Shown: one piece after another, positions 20,116 through 29,253 of the stretch
How the letters are laid out: the number at the start of each line of letters is the position of its first letter
How positions within the stretch are numbered: the first letter of the stretch is position 1
From: Myxococcus stipitatus
GTDB taxonomy: Bacteria > Myxococcota > Myxococcia > Myxococcales > Myxococcaceae
DNA: 64,000 bases
Assembly: GCF_021412625.1 (NCBI RefSeq)
Contig: NZ_JAKCFI010000005.1
Coordinates: forward strand, 496,001-560,000
Direction of reading: 5' to 3'
Notes under the pieces: model-generated
What the model saw: the letters and a program-made list of their open reading frames with translations, nothing else
Told to the model about the DNA's origin: nothing
Databases searched by the model: none
Translations under genes and position numbers: made by a program

Positions 20116-20538
20116 ATGGAGTCCTTCCTGGAGATCGGCAACGAGATCCTGTCGAAGCAGCCGTTCAGCCAGTTGCTTGGGACGCAGCTGACACGGCTGA
20201 CGCCGAGCGAGGCCGTGCTGGAGCTCTCCTTGCGAGACGACATGAAGCAGCAGTACGGCTTCGTGCACGGAGGCGTGCTCAGCTACATGGCGGACAACGC
20301 CCTCACCTTCGCGGGCGGCTTCGCGATGCGCGGCGTCCAGGTGGTGACGGCGGAGTTCAAGATCAACTACGTCCGCCCCGCCATCGGCACGCGACTCGTC
20401 GCCCGGGCGCGCACCGTGCATGTGGGGCGGCGACAGACGGTGTGCCAGTGCGACCTGTTCGTCCAGGAGGCGGAACGGGAGACCCTCGTCGCGGTGGCCC
20501 AGGGCACCATCAGCGCCATGGGCAGCCGGGAGGAGTGA
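20116..20538 (+). CDS. PaaI-type hotdog-fold thioesterase
   Basis: A 140-residue single hotdog domain predicted to hydrolyse acyl- or aryl-CoA thioesters in the cytoplasm. The central helix reads YGFVHGGVLSYMADNALTFAG, with the family HGG motif, followed by strands VVTAEFKINYVRPAIGTRLVARA. The ATG at 20116 is preferred because GGAGG ends four bases before it; the ATG at 20098 lies two bases from the operator and has no such site. It is divergent from, and probably controlled by, the TetR regulator at 19452. The mutase genes next door suggest a CoA-related substrate, which is inference. Confidence 0.85.
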   Translation: MESFLEIGNEILSKQPFSQLLGTQLTRLTPSEAVLELSLRDDMKQQYGFVHGGVLSYMADNALTFAGGFAMRGVQVVTAEFKINYVRPAIGTRLVARARTVHVGRRQTVCQCDLFVQEAERETLVAVAQGTISAMGSREE

Positions 20539-20642
20539 AACACGGCGTCAGGGAGGGCCGCGCGGCCGCGATGGTCCGCGTGACAGCGCGCGATGAACCA
20601 GGCGCACTCGCGCCGGGAGCCGCGCGGAGCCCGACGGGAGAC

Positions 20643-20658
20643 AGGCGCTTCGGCGCCT
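20643..20658. terminator. Small UUCG-loop hairpin between thioesterase and helicase
   Basis: AGGCGC-TTCG-GCGCCT is a perfect 6-bp stem with a stable TTCG tetraloop, in the gap between the converging thioesterase and helicase genes. There is no T-run after it on either strand. It is a plausible but weak terminator. Confidence 0.4.
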
Positions 20659-20747
20659 GACGGTGAGCGGCCCTCACGCGGGCGCCCGAAATGCGCGCCC
20701 CGGCGACGCGACATGCATGCGTCACCGGGCGCGGCTTCGCTCGAACC

Positions 20748-22238
20748 CTACAGCCACTTCGGCGCCTGACGGCGCGCGGGAGGCGGCTCGGCGGCGGGAC
20801 GAGCGGGGGCCGGCGCGGGGCTGCTCGCGGGACGCGGAGCCGCGCTCGGGCCTCGCGGCGCCTGCGCATTGCCACGATTCGGCCCCGAACCACCGGAACG
20901 CGCGGAGCGGTTCGCCTCGGGGCGCCCCTGCCCACCACCGCCCCGTCCTCCACCGCGATGACGACGCGAAGCATTGCCGGAAGGATTGCCCCGTCCACCG
21001 CCCTGCTGGGGCTGTCCCCCACCCCGCCCCTGCGCCGACGGCGCCTGGCCGCGCGCGGGTGCCTGCACCGACGCGGAGGCCGCGGGCCGCGGCGCCGCGC
21101 TGCCCGAACGGTACGGATGGTCCTCGACCACCGGCACGCCACGGCGGATGGTCCGCTCGATGTCGCGCAGGTACGCCCGCTCCTCGGCGTCGCAGAAGGA
21201 CACCGCCGTCCCGCTCGCGCCCGCGCGGCCCGTGCGGCCGATGCGGTGCACGTACTGCTCCGGCACGTTGGGCAGGTCGTAGTTGATGACGAAGCTCAGC
21301 CCGTCGATGTCGATGCCCCGCGCCGCGATGTCCGTGGCGACCAGGACCCGGATGTCCCCCGAGCGGAAGTCATCCAGCGCGCGCTCGCGGGCGTTCTGGC
21401 TCTTGTTGCCGTGAATCGCGGCGGCGTGCACCCCGGCCTGCTCGAGCTGCTTCGCGACGCGGTTGGCGCCGTGCTTGGTGCGCGTGAAGACCAGCGCGCG
21501 CGGAATCCGCGCCTCGTCCTTCAGCAGATGCGCCAACAGGCCACGCTTCGCCTCGCGCTCCACGAAGTACACCTGCTGCGTCACCGTCTCCGCAGTGCTG
21601 GAGACGGGGGTCACCTCCACGCGGACGGGGTCCGTCAGCAGGTTGCGCGACAGGTCGACGATCTCCGGCGGCATCGTCGCGCTGAAGAAGAGCGTCTGGC
21701 GCTTGGACGGCAGCGCCTTGATGACCTTGCGCACGTCATGGATGAAGCCCATGTCGAGCATGCGGTCCGCCTCGTCGAGCACGAACACCTCGAGCGAGCG
21801 CAGCGACACGAAGCCCTGGTCCATCAAGTCCAGCAGACGGCCCGGCGTCGCCACCAGCACGTCCACGCCACTGCGCAGCGACTGCACCTGCGCCGCCTGC
21901 CCCACGCCACCGAAAATCACCGCGTGCCGCAGCGGCAGGTTGCGGCCGTAGGTCATGAAGCTCTCACCCACCTGCCCGGCCAGCTCGCGCGTCGGCGTGA
22001 GCACCAGACAACGCACCGGCCGAGCGCCCCCCGCGGGCGCCTTCGCCGACAGCCGCTGGAGGATGGGCAGCGCGAACGCCGCCGTCTTGCCCGTGCCCGT
22101 CTGGGCGACGCCCAGCACGTCCTTGCCCATCAGGGCATGCGGAATCGCCTTCTCCTGGATGGGCGTGGGGGTGGTGTAGCCCTCCGCCTTGACGGCTCGC
22201 AGGAGGGTCTCGTGAAGCTGAAGTTCGTCGAAAGTCAT
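20748..22238 (-). CDS. DEAD-box RNA helicase with Gly/Arg/Pro-rich tail
   Basis: A 496-residue RNA helicase of the RhlE type. It has the Q-motif ([14 protein letters not shown]), motif I AQTGTGKT (about residues 43-50), Ia PTRELAGQ, motif [14 protein letters not shown], motif [11 protein letters not shown], motif [12 protein letters not shown] and motif [14 protein letters not shown]. The last about 110 residues are low complexity (RGG-like [17 protein letters not shown]) and end in RQAPKWL; such tails bind RNA nonspecifically. Roles in ribosome assembly or cold adaptation are known for the family. The gene has its own long upstream region. Confidence 0.95.
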   Translation of the reverse strand: MTFDELQLHETLLRAVKAEGYTTPTPIQEKAIPHALMGKDVLGVAQTGTGKTAAFALPILQRLSAKAPAGGARPVRCLVLTPTRELAGQVGESFMTYGRNLPLRHAVIFGGVGQAAQVQSLRSGVDVLVATPGRLLDLMDQGFVSLRSLEVFVLDEADRMLDMGFIHDVRKVIKALPSKRQTLFFSATMPPEIVDLSRNLLTDPVRVEVTPVSSTAETVTQQVYFVEREAKRGLLAHLLKDEARIPRALVFTRTKHGANRVAKQLEQAGVHAAAIHGNKSQNARERALDDFRSGDIRVLVATDIAARGIDIDGLSFVINYDLPNVPEQYVHRIGRTGRAGASGTAVSFCDAEERAYLRDIERTIRRGVPVVEDHPYRSGSAAPRPAASASVQAPARGQAPSAQGRGGGQPQQGGGRGNPSGNASRRHRGGGRGGGGQGRPEANRSARSGGSGPNRGNAQAPRGPSAAPRPASSPAPAPARPAAEPPPARRQAPKWL

Positions 22239-22596
22239 GTCGTCCTGGGAAACGGTGAGCCCGCCCCCTCGCCACGAGGAGGCCCGCGCAGCGCGCTCTT
22301 CCGGCCATGAACCGGAGGCGCCTGGCGGTGCGCGGCCAGACCCGAATGGCCGAACCGCTTGGGAACGTGAAGGAACAGGAGGGCCCCCCCACCCATTCCG
22401 GAATCACGGCGCGAGACCCTGCCCGCTCCTCGCCTCAAAGTCCCGTGGAATCAACGCGACGCCGGACGTTTTACCCATGGACCGTCCCGCCAGGAGCACG
22501 CCTGCCCCCTTGCCCTCCGGGACACCTTGAAAACACGGGATGATACAGCTGGACGGCTACACCGTGGGTGAGACACATGCTGGGAGCCCCAAGGGA
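22239..22596. other. Non-coding region upstream of the helicase gene
   Basis: About 360 bp between the helicase start and the terminator behind the EF-G gene. No reading frame here has the codon-position GC pattern or a ribosome-binding site of a gene. It must hold the helicase promoter and probably a long 5' leader, as is frequent for DEAD-box genes, but I see no clear promoter elements. Confidence 0.4.
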
Positions 22597-22628
22597 GGAG
22601 GCCCCGAGCCAGGTCGCCCGGGGCCTCC
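22597..22628. terminator. Hairpin terminator downstream of the EF-G paralogue
   Basis: GGAGGCCCCG (22597-22606) and CGGGGCCTCC (22619-22628) form a perfect 10-bp GC-rich stem with a 12-base loop. It lies 18 bp past the EF-G stop codon, the expected position for a terminator of that minus-strand gene. There is no clear T-run. Confidence 0.6.
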
Positions 22629-22646
22629 ACCCCTCATCACCTCACG

Positions 22647-24752
22647 TCACGCGCGCGCTTCCGTCAGGGAGGCCTGGAGCGCCTCCGGGAGCGGCTCGTA
22701 CGTCCCCAGGCGCATGCTGGCCTGGGCCCTGCCCTGCGTGCGGCCGCGCAGGCCCGTCACGTAGCCGAAGAGGCTGGCCATGGGCACGCGCGCGGAGACG
22801 AGCCGCGCATTGCCCCGGGCCTCCATCCCCAGCACCCGCCCCCGCCGCGCCGCCAGGTCCCCCAGGACGTCGCCCAGGTAGTCCTCCGGCGTGGTGACCT
22901 CCACGTCCATCACCGGCTCCAGCACCCGCACGCCCACGGACTTCACGGCCTCCTGGAGGGCGAGCGAGCCCGCCATGGAGAACGCCTGGGGCGTGGAGTC
23001 ACGCACGTGCGTGTCGCCATCCACCAGCCGGACCTCCAGGTCGACCAGCGCCACGCCGTCGCGCACGCCGCGCGCCATCGCCCCCGCAACGCCCTTCTGG
23101 ATGGCCGGCACCAGCTCCTTCGGGATGGTGCCGCCCTTCGTGTCGTCCACGAAGACGAGCCCCGCGCCGCGCGCCGCCGGAGCCACGTCCAGCACCACGC
23201 GCGCATACTGTCCGGGCCCGCCCGACTGACGGACGTGACGGTACTCCTGTCGCACGGCGCGGCGGATGGTGTCGCGGTAGGCCACCTCGGGCCGTCCCAC
23301 GCGCGCCTCCACTCCGTACTCGGTCCTCAGTCGATCCACGACGACCTCCAGGTGCAGCTCACCCATGCCGGACAGCAGCACCTGGCCGCTCTCCGGGTCC
23401 ACGCCCACGCGCAGCGACGGATCCTCCGCCGCCAGGCGATGCAGGCCCTCCTCCAGCTTCGGCAGCTCCGCGGGGGCGCGCGCCTCCACGGCGACCTGAA
23501 CCACGGGCTCCGGGAAGCCGAGCGACTCCAGCACCAGCGGTGCCTCCGGGTCGGTCAGCGTGTCGCCCGTGCGCACGCTCTTGAGACCGAGCGCCGCCGC
23601 GATGTCTCCCGCATGAATCTCCGAGACCTCCTCCCTGCGATTGGCATGCATGAACATCAACCGTCCCACGCGCTCGCGCTTGCCGGTGGCCGCGTTGACC
23701 AGCACCGTGCCCGCGCGCAGCGTGCCCGAATAGACGCGCAGGAAGACGATGCTCCCCACGGCCTTGTCGCTCATCAGCTTGAAGACGAGCGCGGTCGGCG
23801 GCTCCTCGTCGGAGGGCGCGCGCGACGCACGCCGCGGCGTGCCTGGCACGAGCCCCTCGACCGCCGGAAGGTCCGACGGCGCCGGGAGGTAGTCGACGAT
23901 GGCGTCCAGCAGCATCTGCACTCCCTTCTTCTTGAACGCCGAGCCCGCGAGCACCGGAACCAGGGTCCGCGCCAGCGTCCCCGCGCGCAGCGCGCGCACG
24001 AGGTCCTCCTCGGTGATGTCCTCCAACCGCCCGTCCACGAACTTCTCCAGCACGCGCTCGTCCACGTCCGCCGCCGCCTCGATGAGCCGGTAGCGCATCG
24101 CCTCCGCCAGCTCACGCACCTCCGGCGAGAGGGGCAGGTCCTCGCGATACGCCCCCTCGTCGCCGTCGAACAGGACCCTCCGCATCCGGACGAGGTCCAC
24201 GAGTCCGTGGAACCCCGCGCCGTCCCCCAGCGGCAGCTGGACCGCCACGGGCCGGGCCCCGAGCCGCTCCTCGATGGACTCCACGCTCATCGCGAAGTCG
24301 GCCCCCACCTTGTCCATCTTGTTGATGAACGCGATGCGAGGCACGCCGTACCGGTCCGCCTGTCGCCACACCGCCTCCGACTGGGGCTCCACGCCCTGGC
24401 TCGCGTCGAACACGGCCACCGCGCCGTCGAGGACGCGCAGGGAGCGCTCCACCTCGATGGTGAAGTCCACGTGCCCGGGTGTGTCCAGGATGTTGATGCG
24501 GTGGGCCGCGCCCGCGTTGGGGCCCTGCCTCGGCGTCCAGAACGCGGTGGTGGCCGCGGAGGTGATGGTGATGCCGCGCTGCTTCTCCTGCGGCAGCCAG
24601 TCCATCTCCGTGTCACCCGCGTGCACCTCTCCGGTGGAGTGGATGCGACCGGTGAAGAACAGGACGCGCTCGGTGAGCGTCGTCTTGCCCGCGTCGATGT
24701 GCGCCATGATGCCGATGTTGCGATACCGCTCGATGCGAGTGCTGCGGGACAT
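22647..24752 (-). CDS. fusA: Elongation factor G paralogue
   Basis: A 701-residue translational GTPase with all five EF-G domains. Motifs: P-loop AHIDAGKTT, switch [27 protein letters not shown], and GSAFKKKG. Domain III carries [11 protein letters not shown]. Domain IV is recognisable ([16 protein letters not shown]) but diverged from housekeeping EF-G. The gene stands alone, without the rpsL/rpsG/tuf neighbours of the str operon, so it is probably a second EF-G. The ATG at 24752 has GGGAG upstream and starts [12 protein letters not shown]. It is preceded by a leader ORF and hairpins (24911-25103), suggesting translation-dependent control. Confidence 0.92.
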   Translation of the reverse strand: MSRSTRIERYRNIGIMAHIDAGKTTLTERVLFFTGRIHSTGEVHAGDTEMDWLPQEKQRGITITSAATTAFWTPRQGPNAGAAHRINILDTPGHVDFTIEVERSLRVLDGAVAVFDASQGVEPQSEAVWRQADRYGVPRIAFINKMDKVGADFAMSVESIEERLGARPVAVQLPLGDGAGFHGLVDLVRMRRVLFDGDEGAYREDLPLSPEVRELAEAMRYRLIEAAADVDERVLEKFVDGRLEDITEEDLVRALRAGTLARTLVPVLAGSAFKKKGVQMLLDAIVDYLPAPSDLPAVEGLVPGTPRRASRAPSDEEPPTALVFKLMSDKAVGSIVFLRVYSGTLRAGTVLVNAATGKRERVGRLMFMHANRREEVSEIHAGDIAAALGLKSVRTGDTLTDPEAPLVLESLGFPEPVVQVAVEARAPAELPKLEEGLHRLAAEDPSLRVGVDPESGQVLLSGMGELHLEVVVDRLRTEYGVEARVGRPEVAYRDTIRRAVRQEYRHVRQSGGPGQYARVVLDVAPAARGAGLVFVDDTKGGTIPKELVPAIQKGVAGAMARGVRDGVALVDLEVRLVDGDTHVRDSTPQAFSMAGSLALQEAVKSVGVRVLEPVMDVEVTTPEDYLGDVLGDLAARRGRVLGMEARGNARLVSARVPMASLFGYVTGLRGRTQGRAQASMRLGTYEPLPEALQASLTEARA

Positions 24753-24910
24753 GAGGGACTCCCGTTCCCGTCGGGCAGCGAGGCCCACGGGTGGAATGAA
24801 ATGAAGGCGCGGGTTGAGAGGGATTGCCGACAGGGAGACCCGTCACGTGCGCGCACGCGCGACACGCCGGAGGAGCACGGACGACTCGCTCAGGGACGCG
24901 TGCGGGCACA

Positions 24911-24993
24911 CGAGGGCTCCCTCGGAGCCAGGGCGGAACCGGACTTCACGGCACACGGGAACCAGCGGACCCGTGCGCCGGAAGGACTCCGGC
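24911..24993 (-). promoter_or_regulatory. Series of hairpins in the EF-G leader (candidate attenuator)
   Basis: Between the leader ORF stop and the EF-G start lie several inverted repeats: GCCGGA/TCCGGC (24977-24993, 5-base loop), CACGGG/CCCGTG (24954-24975, 10-base loop), and two overlapping, mutually exclusive ones, CGAGGG/CCCTCG (24911-24924) and GGCTCC/GGAGCC (24915-24929). Alternative pairings of this sort are what transcription or translation attenuators use. GC-rich DNA forms hairpins by chance, so the regulatory reading is inference. Confidence 0.35.
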
Positions 24994-25001
24994 CCGCCTG
25001 C

Positions 25002-25103
25002 TCAAATGTCGAGCAGAACCTCGTGACGGGGGACGAAGCACACGTCCGCCGCCGGCGCGGACGGGCGCGCAATCAGCAGGGCGGTGAAGGAGACGGTGCT
25101 CAT
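25002..25103 (-). CDS. 33-codon leader peptide upstream of the EF-G paralogue
   Basis: A short open frame beginning ATG AGC ACC at 25103 and ending in TGA at 25002-25004. It encodes MSTVSFTALLIARPSAP followed by AADVCFVPRHEVLLDI. It lies 249 bp upstream of the EF-G start in the same direction. A TTGACA element on the same strand lies about 33 bases upstream of the ATG, so the message may start only a few bases before the ATG (leaderless), which would explain the lack of a ribosome-binding site. The hydrophobic first half with Arg-Pro and Pro residues would suit ribosome stalling, but this is inference. No known peptide family is recognised. Confidence 0.45.
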   Translation of the reverse strand: MSTVSFTALLIARPSAPAADVCFVPRHEVLLDI

Positions 25104-25112
25104 GATGCGTAT

Positions 25113-25141
25113 GAGTTAAAGCAGATGAATGTGATTGTCAA
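25113..25141 (-). promoter_or_regulatory. Candidate sigma-70-type promoter of the EF-G leader
   Basis: On the minus strand a perfect TTGACA (25141-25136) is followed, after 15 bases, by TTTAAC, which is a 4/6 match to the -10 consensus. It sits in a conspicuously AT-rich 40-bp island within DNA that is otherwise around 70% GC. Transcription would begin at or just before the leader ORF ATG at 25103. The spacing is shorter than ideal. Confidence 0.45.
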
Positions 25142-25354
25142 CTCGCCCCCCCGGCGCGCGGGCCCTTTGGCGCACACACGCAACGCCGGGCGACCTCGCG
25201 CATCAGTGCAATTCCCGCGACACGACGGCGCTGCACCAGCGGAGCACCTGCTCGCGATTGTCCGAATGCGCGTGGCCCCGGACGCGCGGCTTCCGGAGCT
25301 CGCGTGACGCGGAGGGCGCCGCCGTCTCGAGACTGGCGGGCCACGGGACGCGCT

Positions 25355-26533
25355 TCAGATGCTGAGGGCCCGGACGCGCGCCGCGAGGTTCTGGGTGAAG
25401 AGCCGGTAGATGCGCAGGGCCGCGGCGTCGTGCGTGTCCAGATAGTGCTGGAACCCCGCGCGGGTGATGCGCAGCGCCCGTACCACCGTGCGAGCCTTCA
25501 CCCGCGCGGACACGGGCGCGTCCTGCACGAGGGAGATTTCACCGAGATAGGTCCCGGGCCCCAGCGAGTTCAGGTGCCGCGCGTCCGGCTCCGCGCCGCT
25601 GAACACGTCCACGCTCCCCTCCAGCAACACGAAGAGACCCACCCCTGGCGCCCCCTTCTCCATCAGCACCTCCCCCGCGGGGATGAGCACCTGCCGCGCC
25701 ACGCGGTGCAGGTCCTTCATGTCCGCCAGCGACAGCTCGCCGAAGATGGGGATGGCCTTCAGGTAGTCGTAGCCCTTGGCCTCGCTCGACGCGTCGCTCG
25801 CGGGCAGGCGCGCGATGACGGCGTCCGCCTCGGCGTCCATTCCCAGGCGCCGCAACAGCCTCGCCTTCTCTGTCACGAGCGCGGGGTCGCTCCGCGCGCC
25901 CTCCGCGCCCCGCATCGTGTCCGCCAGCAGCGCCAGCGCCCTGCGCGTGAAGCCCTCCGCGTCCAGCAACATGCACATGCGCAGCACGGACTCCAGGTGC
26001 CGGACGTCGCCCGAGGGCACGCAGCCCAGCGCGTCCACCTCCGCGTGGGGCTGGCCCAGCTCCCGGTAGAGCAACGCCCCCTCGAAGGGCCGCCCGAGCC
26101 GGACCAGGCACCGCGCCACCGACTCGCGGGCGCCCAGCCCCCGGTAGACCTCCATGGCCCGCTCCAGCGCGCCGCCCCGCTCGAAGGCCGCCGCCGCGCG
26201 CTCCACGTCCCCCGCCCGGAGGAAGGCCTCCGCCGCCTCCACGTACTGCCCATCCAGCAGGAACAGCTCCGCGACGCGCGCATCCGCGCCGCAGCCCTGG
26301 AGCAGCTGCGCGGCGCCAGAGAAGTCGCGCGCCCACCGGAGGACCTCCGCGAGCCGCCGCCGGTCGCCCGGGGACACCTGCGCCGCGTCCCGCAGGAGCC
26401 GCTCCCGCTGCGCGGCGCTCAGCTCCTCGTAGAAGCGGGCCGCCATGTCGGGCGACTCCATCAGCAGCAGCGACTGGAGCGCATGGAGCGCCCCTCCGCC
26501 TTCCTCCATCGCTTCGGACTCGGCCCGTGCCAT
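25355..26533 (-). CDS. Cyclic nucleotide-binding domain protein with helical repeats
   Basis: A 392-residue cytoplasmic protein. The first about 260 residues are alpha-helical repeats of TPR character (AQLLQGCGADARVAELFLLDG, AAEAFLRAGDVERAAAAFERG, RAMEVYRGLGARESVARCLVRLG). The C-terminal about 120 residues form a cyclic nucleotide-binding (CAP-like) domain: IPIFGELSLADMKDLHRVARQ, VLMEKGAPGVGLFVLLEG, GTYLGEISLVQDAPVSARVKA. The phosphate-binding cassette GEISL-x6-SARV fits cNMP-binding members. No DNA-binding helix-turn-helix follows, so it is likely a signalling adaptor. The ATG at 26533 starts MARAESEAMEEG. Confidence 0.85.
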   Translation of the reverse strand: MARAESEAMEEGGGALHALQSLLLMESPDMAARFYEELSAAQRERLLRDAAQVSPGDRRRLAEVLRWARDFSGAAQLLQGCGADARVAELFLLDGQYVEAAEAFLRAGDVERAAAAFERGGALERAMEVYRGLGARESVARCLVRLGRPFEGALLYRELGQPHAEVDALGCVPSGDVRHLESVLRMCMLLDAEGFTRRALALLADTMRGAEGARSDPALVTEKARLLRRLGMDAEADAVIARLPASDASSEAKGYDYLKAIPIFGELSLADMKDLHRVARQVLIPAGEVLMEKGAPGVGLFVLLEGSVDVFSGAEPDARHLNSLGPGTYLGEISLVQDAPVSARVKARTVVRALRITRAGFQHYLDTHDAAALRIYRLFTQNLAARVRALSI

Positions 26534-26718
26534 CACGCGTCCCCCCGCTCCAGGCCGTGGGCTCGTCCCACGCGAGGCCGCCCCAGCAGGCCCCGGCTCC
26601 CCAGAAGTCGTGAAGCGCCGTATATCACCCCTTCCCCCACATCGAAGGAAGGGAACCCGACGGGGGCGCCCCTCCCGGGTGGGGAGGGGAGGCAAGGTGG
26701 CCCCCGGGGGCCGTCAGG

Positions 26719-27204
26719 TCAGCGGACCGACACCAGCTCCGTGTCGAAGACGAGCACGGAGTACGAGGGGATTCGCGGGGGCGACCCGTTCCGGCCGTAG
26801 CCCAGCGACGAGGGGATGACGAGCCGGCGCTTGCCCCCCACGCGCATGCCCGCGATGCCCTGATCCCACCCCGCGATGACGGAGCCCCTGCCGAGCACGA
26901 AGCTGAACGCCGCCTTGTTCTCGGTGGAGTCGAACACCGTGCCGTTCGGCAGCCAGCCCATGTAGCGGACGGAGACGATGGCCCCGGAGACGGCCTCCGC
27001 GCCGGTCCCCGGCTCGCCCAGGTCCTGGATGTAGAGCCCCGAGGGCAGGAGGGTCATCGCCGACAGGTCGACCCCGAGGCTCTCCGCGTACGTCACCTTC
27101 GCGGGGTCGCCGCTGTCCGGATTGCCCCCCGAGGGGTCATTGGAGTCATCTCCACACCCCATCAGGGGCAGGAGGACGGCGCAGAGCAGCAGGGTTCGGA
27201 ACAT
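26719..27204 (-). CDS. FKBP-type peptidyl-prolyl isomerase lipoprotein
   Basis: A 161-residue lipoprotein with the signal MFRTLLLCAVLLPLMGC (lipobox LMGC), a short acidic linker (DDSNDPSGGNPDSGD) and one FKBP domain. The domain keeps VSVRYMGWLPNGTVFDST, FVLGRGSVIAGWDQGIAGM and KRRLVIPSSLGYG. It assists protein folding in the periplasm or at the outer membrane. The final strand reads SYSVLVFDTELVSV, so the domain is complete. The ATG at 27204 gives an exact signal peptide. Confidence 0.93.
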   Translation of the reverse strand: MFRTLLLCAVLLPLMGCGDDSNDPSGGNPDSGDPAKVTYAESLGVDLSAMTLLPSGLYIQDLGEPGTGAEAVSGAIVSVRYMGWLPNGTVFDSTENKAAFSFVLGRGSVIAGWDQGIAGMRVGGKRRLVIPSSLGYGRNGSPPRIPSYSVLVFDTELVSVR

Positions 27205-27380
27205 GGTGATGACCTCGTGGAGCGACGGCCGGAGACCGGCGATGAACGATGGCCACAGACTGCCCCGACGCGACGCCTCACGAAAGTGGAAGCGTGAACG
27301 CCTGCTCGCGGACATGCGTCGTAACATCCCGAAGACTCCGCGAGCGCCCCTGGCCGGGCTCCGCTATTCAGGAAAGTGCC

Positions 27381-28574
27381 ATGCCCCGCTGGCTCAGCTT
27401 CCTCCTCTTCCTCGTCCCCATCCTCACGCTGCTCGCGCTGGCGCACGTCTATCTCTACCGCCGGCTCGTCCGGGACGTGACGGTCCGTCCCTGGGCACGG
27501 AGGACGGCCCAGGTGGTGTTCGTCCTCGGGTTCGGGGGGACGGTGGGGTTCCGGGGGCTCGAGTGGATGCTGCCGGCGGAGGTCGGGCGGATGCTCGGCA
27601 TCGGGCTGCTCTCGTGGACGGGCGTGGTGATGTACGTGCTGTTCTTCACGCTGGCGCTGGACGTCCCCCGGCGCGCCTTCGACTGGAATGCCCGGAGGGC
27701 GACCCGCGGCGAGCAGCAGGCGCGGACGCCCCCGTCTCCGGAGCGTCGCGCCCTGCTCTCCCAGGGGCTCGCCCTGGGCGCGGGACTCGCGGGCGTGTCG
27801 GTGAGCGGCTACGGCGCGTGGCGGGCCTTCCATCCGCCCGACGTGCGCGACCTCCCCATCCCCCTTCCCCGCCTCCCACGGGCGCTCGACGGCTTCACCC
27901 TGGTGCAGCTCACGGACATCCACGTGGGCGACCTGATCGAACGGCGCTTCGTGGACGAGCTGGTGGCGAGGACCCACGCGCTCTCGCCGGACCTCATCGC
28001 CATCACCGGCGACCTGGTGGACGGCTCGGTGGAGCGGCTGGGGCGCTTCGTCGCGGGGCTCGGCGCCCTGCGCGCTCGGCACGGCGTGTACTTCGTCACG
28101 GGCAACCACGACTACTACTCCGGCGCGGACGCGTGGGTCGCCTACCTGGAGCGGCTGGGCATCACGGTGCTGCGCAACCAGAGCGTGCGCATCGGCGACG
28201 CGGGCGCGTCCTTCGACCTGGCGGGGGTGGACGACTGGAGCGCGGAGCGCATGGGCGAGCGCGGCTACGACCTGGACGCGGCCCTGCGCGGCGTGAGGCC
28301 GGACCGGGCCAGCGTGCTGCTGGCGCACCAGCCCTCCAACTTCGACGAGGTCGCCCGCCGGGGCGTGGGGCTCCAGGTCTCCGGCCATACGCACGGAGGC
28401 CAGATGTTCCCCGGCAACCTCGTGGGAGACGCCATCTGGGGGGACCGCAACGCCGGGCTCAGCCGCACCGGAGGCTCCCTGCTCTACGTCAGCCGGGGGT
28501 GCGGCTTCGTGGGGCCGCCCATGCGCGTGGCGGCGCCGCCGGAGATTGCCCGGCTGGTGCTGACGGCCTCCTGA
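27381..28574 (+). CDS. Membrane-anchored metallophosphoesterase (YaeI/YkuE type)
   Basis: A 397-residue calcineurin-like phosphoesterase. Three hydrophobic helices occupy about residues 4-95, then a basic segment and another short hydrophobic stretch (LALGAGLAGVSVSG). The catalytic domain carries the metal motifs LTDIHVGD, ITGDLVDG, VTGNHDYYSG, LAHQPSNF and VSGHTHGGQMFP. Relatives act on phospholipid headgroups or UDP-sugars; the substrate here is unknown. AGGAAAGTGCC precedes the ATG at 27381. It lies just upstream of carQRS but is separated by about 120 bp that must contain the car promoter. Confidence 0.92.
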   Translation: MPRWLSFLLFLVPILTLLALAHVYLYRRLVRDVTVRPWARRTAQVVFVLGFGGTVGFRGLEWMLPAEVGRMLGIGLLSWTGVVMYVLFFTLALDVPRRAFDWNARRATRGEQQARTPPSPERRALLSQGLALGAGLAGVSVSGYGAWRAFHPPDVRDLPIPLPRLPRALDGFTLVQLTDIHVGDLIERRFVDELVARTHALSPDLIAITGDLVDGSVERLGRFVAGLGALRARHGVYFVTGNHDYYSGADAWVAYLERLGITVLRNQSVRIGDAGASFDLAGVDDWSAERMGERGYDLDAALRGVRPDRASVLLAHQPSNFDEVARRGVGLQVSGHTHGGQMFPGNLVGDAIWGDRNAGLSRTGGSLLYVSRGCGFVGPPMRVAAPPEIARLVLTAS

Positions 28575-28605
28575 GTCCGCCGCTCGCCCGGGTGGGCGCC
28601 GCCTC

Positions 28606-28695
28606 CCGGAACTCCGGCCCCTGTCGATTCGCGGGCTTGACGGGGCCTCCCGTCCGAAAAATGCCGCTGGAAACACCTTCCGGAGTGGGCCGTCC
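28606..28695 (+). promoter_or_regulatory. Probable carQRS promoter region
   Basis: The 121-bp gap before carQ must contain the light-inducible, CarQ-dependent promoter known from M. xanthus. A GGAAC (28608-28612), the common -35 word of ECF sigma factors, lies within the inverted repeat CCGGA-AC-TCCGG (28606-28617). About 16 bases later the sequence is TCGCGG, which is not a convincing -10. The assignment rests mostly on location. Confidence 0.35.
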
Positions 28696-29253
28696 ATGAA
28701 CCGGGTGATGGGGAGTCCCTCGGACGAAGAGCTCATGGAACGGTTCTGCGACGGAGCACCAGACGCCTTCGAGGCCTTGTTCGCGCGGCATGCCGCGCGG
28801 GTGCAGGGCTTCCTGACGCGGATGGTGCGGGATGCGCCGCTCGCCGAGGACCTCTTGCAGACCACCTTCCTATCCGTCGTCCGGGCCCGGGGACGCTACG
28901 AACCCGGGACCCGGTTCGTTCCCTGGCTCATGACCATCGCGGCGAACGCCGCCCGCGACACCCTGCGCCACCAGCACCACGTGGACGCGCACGCCGCCCG
29001 CTCCAGCGGCGCGGAGCCCACATCCGCCTCCCCACCCTCCGGGGATCCCTCTCTCCGCCGACACCTGCTGGACGCGCTGCAACAGCTGCCACCGGACCAC
29101 CGGGAGGCGGTGGTGCTCAGCAAGGTGGAGGGCTGGTCGTTCGAGGAGATCGCCGCCCTGCGGGGAATCAGCGCGGGCGCGGCCCGCCTTCGCGCGCACC
29201 GGGGCTACGAGCGGCTCCGGGAGCTGTTGCACGGGTTGGAGGCGGAAGGATGA
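28696..29253 (+). CDS. carQ: CarQ, ECF sigma factor of light-induced carotenogenesis
   Basis: A 185-residue group IV sigma factor. Region 2 is at about residues 20-90 (FEALFARHAARVQGFLTRM, DLLQTTFLSVVRARGRY, FVPWLMTIAANAARDTLR) and region 4 at about 125-180 (LQQLPPDHREAVVLSKVEGWSFEEIA). Identity as CarQ follows from context: the stop overlaps a small membrane protein gene (ATGA), which overlaps a gene encoding a clear CarS. In M. xanthus CarQ is held by CarR at the membrane in the dark and released by blue light, then transcribes its own operon and crtI. An alternative ATG lies at 28708. Confidence 0.88.
   Translation: MNRVMGSPSDEELMERFCDGAPDAFEALFARHAARVQGFLTRMVRDAPLAEDLLQTTFLSVVRARGRYEPGTRFVPWLMTIAANAARDTLRHQHHVDAHAARSSGAEPTSASPPSGDPSLRRHLLDALQQLPPDHREAVVLSKVEGWSFEEIAALRGISAGAARLRAHRGYERLRELLHGLEAEG

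Noticed and set aside
24814..25365. Several overlapping frames on both strands around 24.8-25.3 kb
   Set aside because: Apart from the 33-codon leader ORF they are Arg/Pro/Ala-rich without ribosome-binding sites and without codon bias.
28621..28640. Exact -10 element of the car promoter
   Set aside because: No sequence with good match at the right spacing behind GGAAC could be defended.
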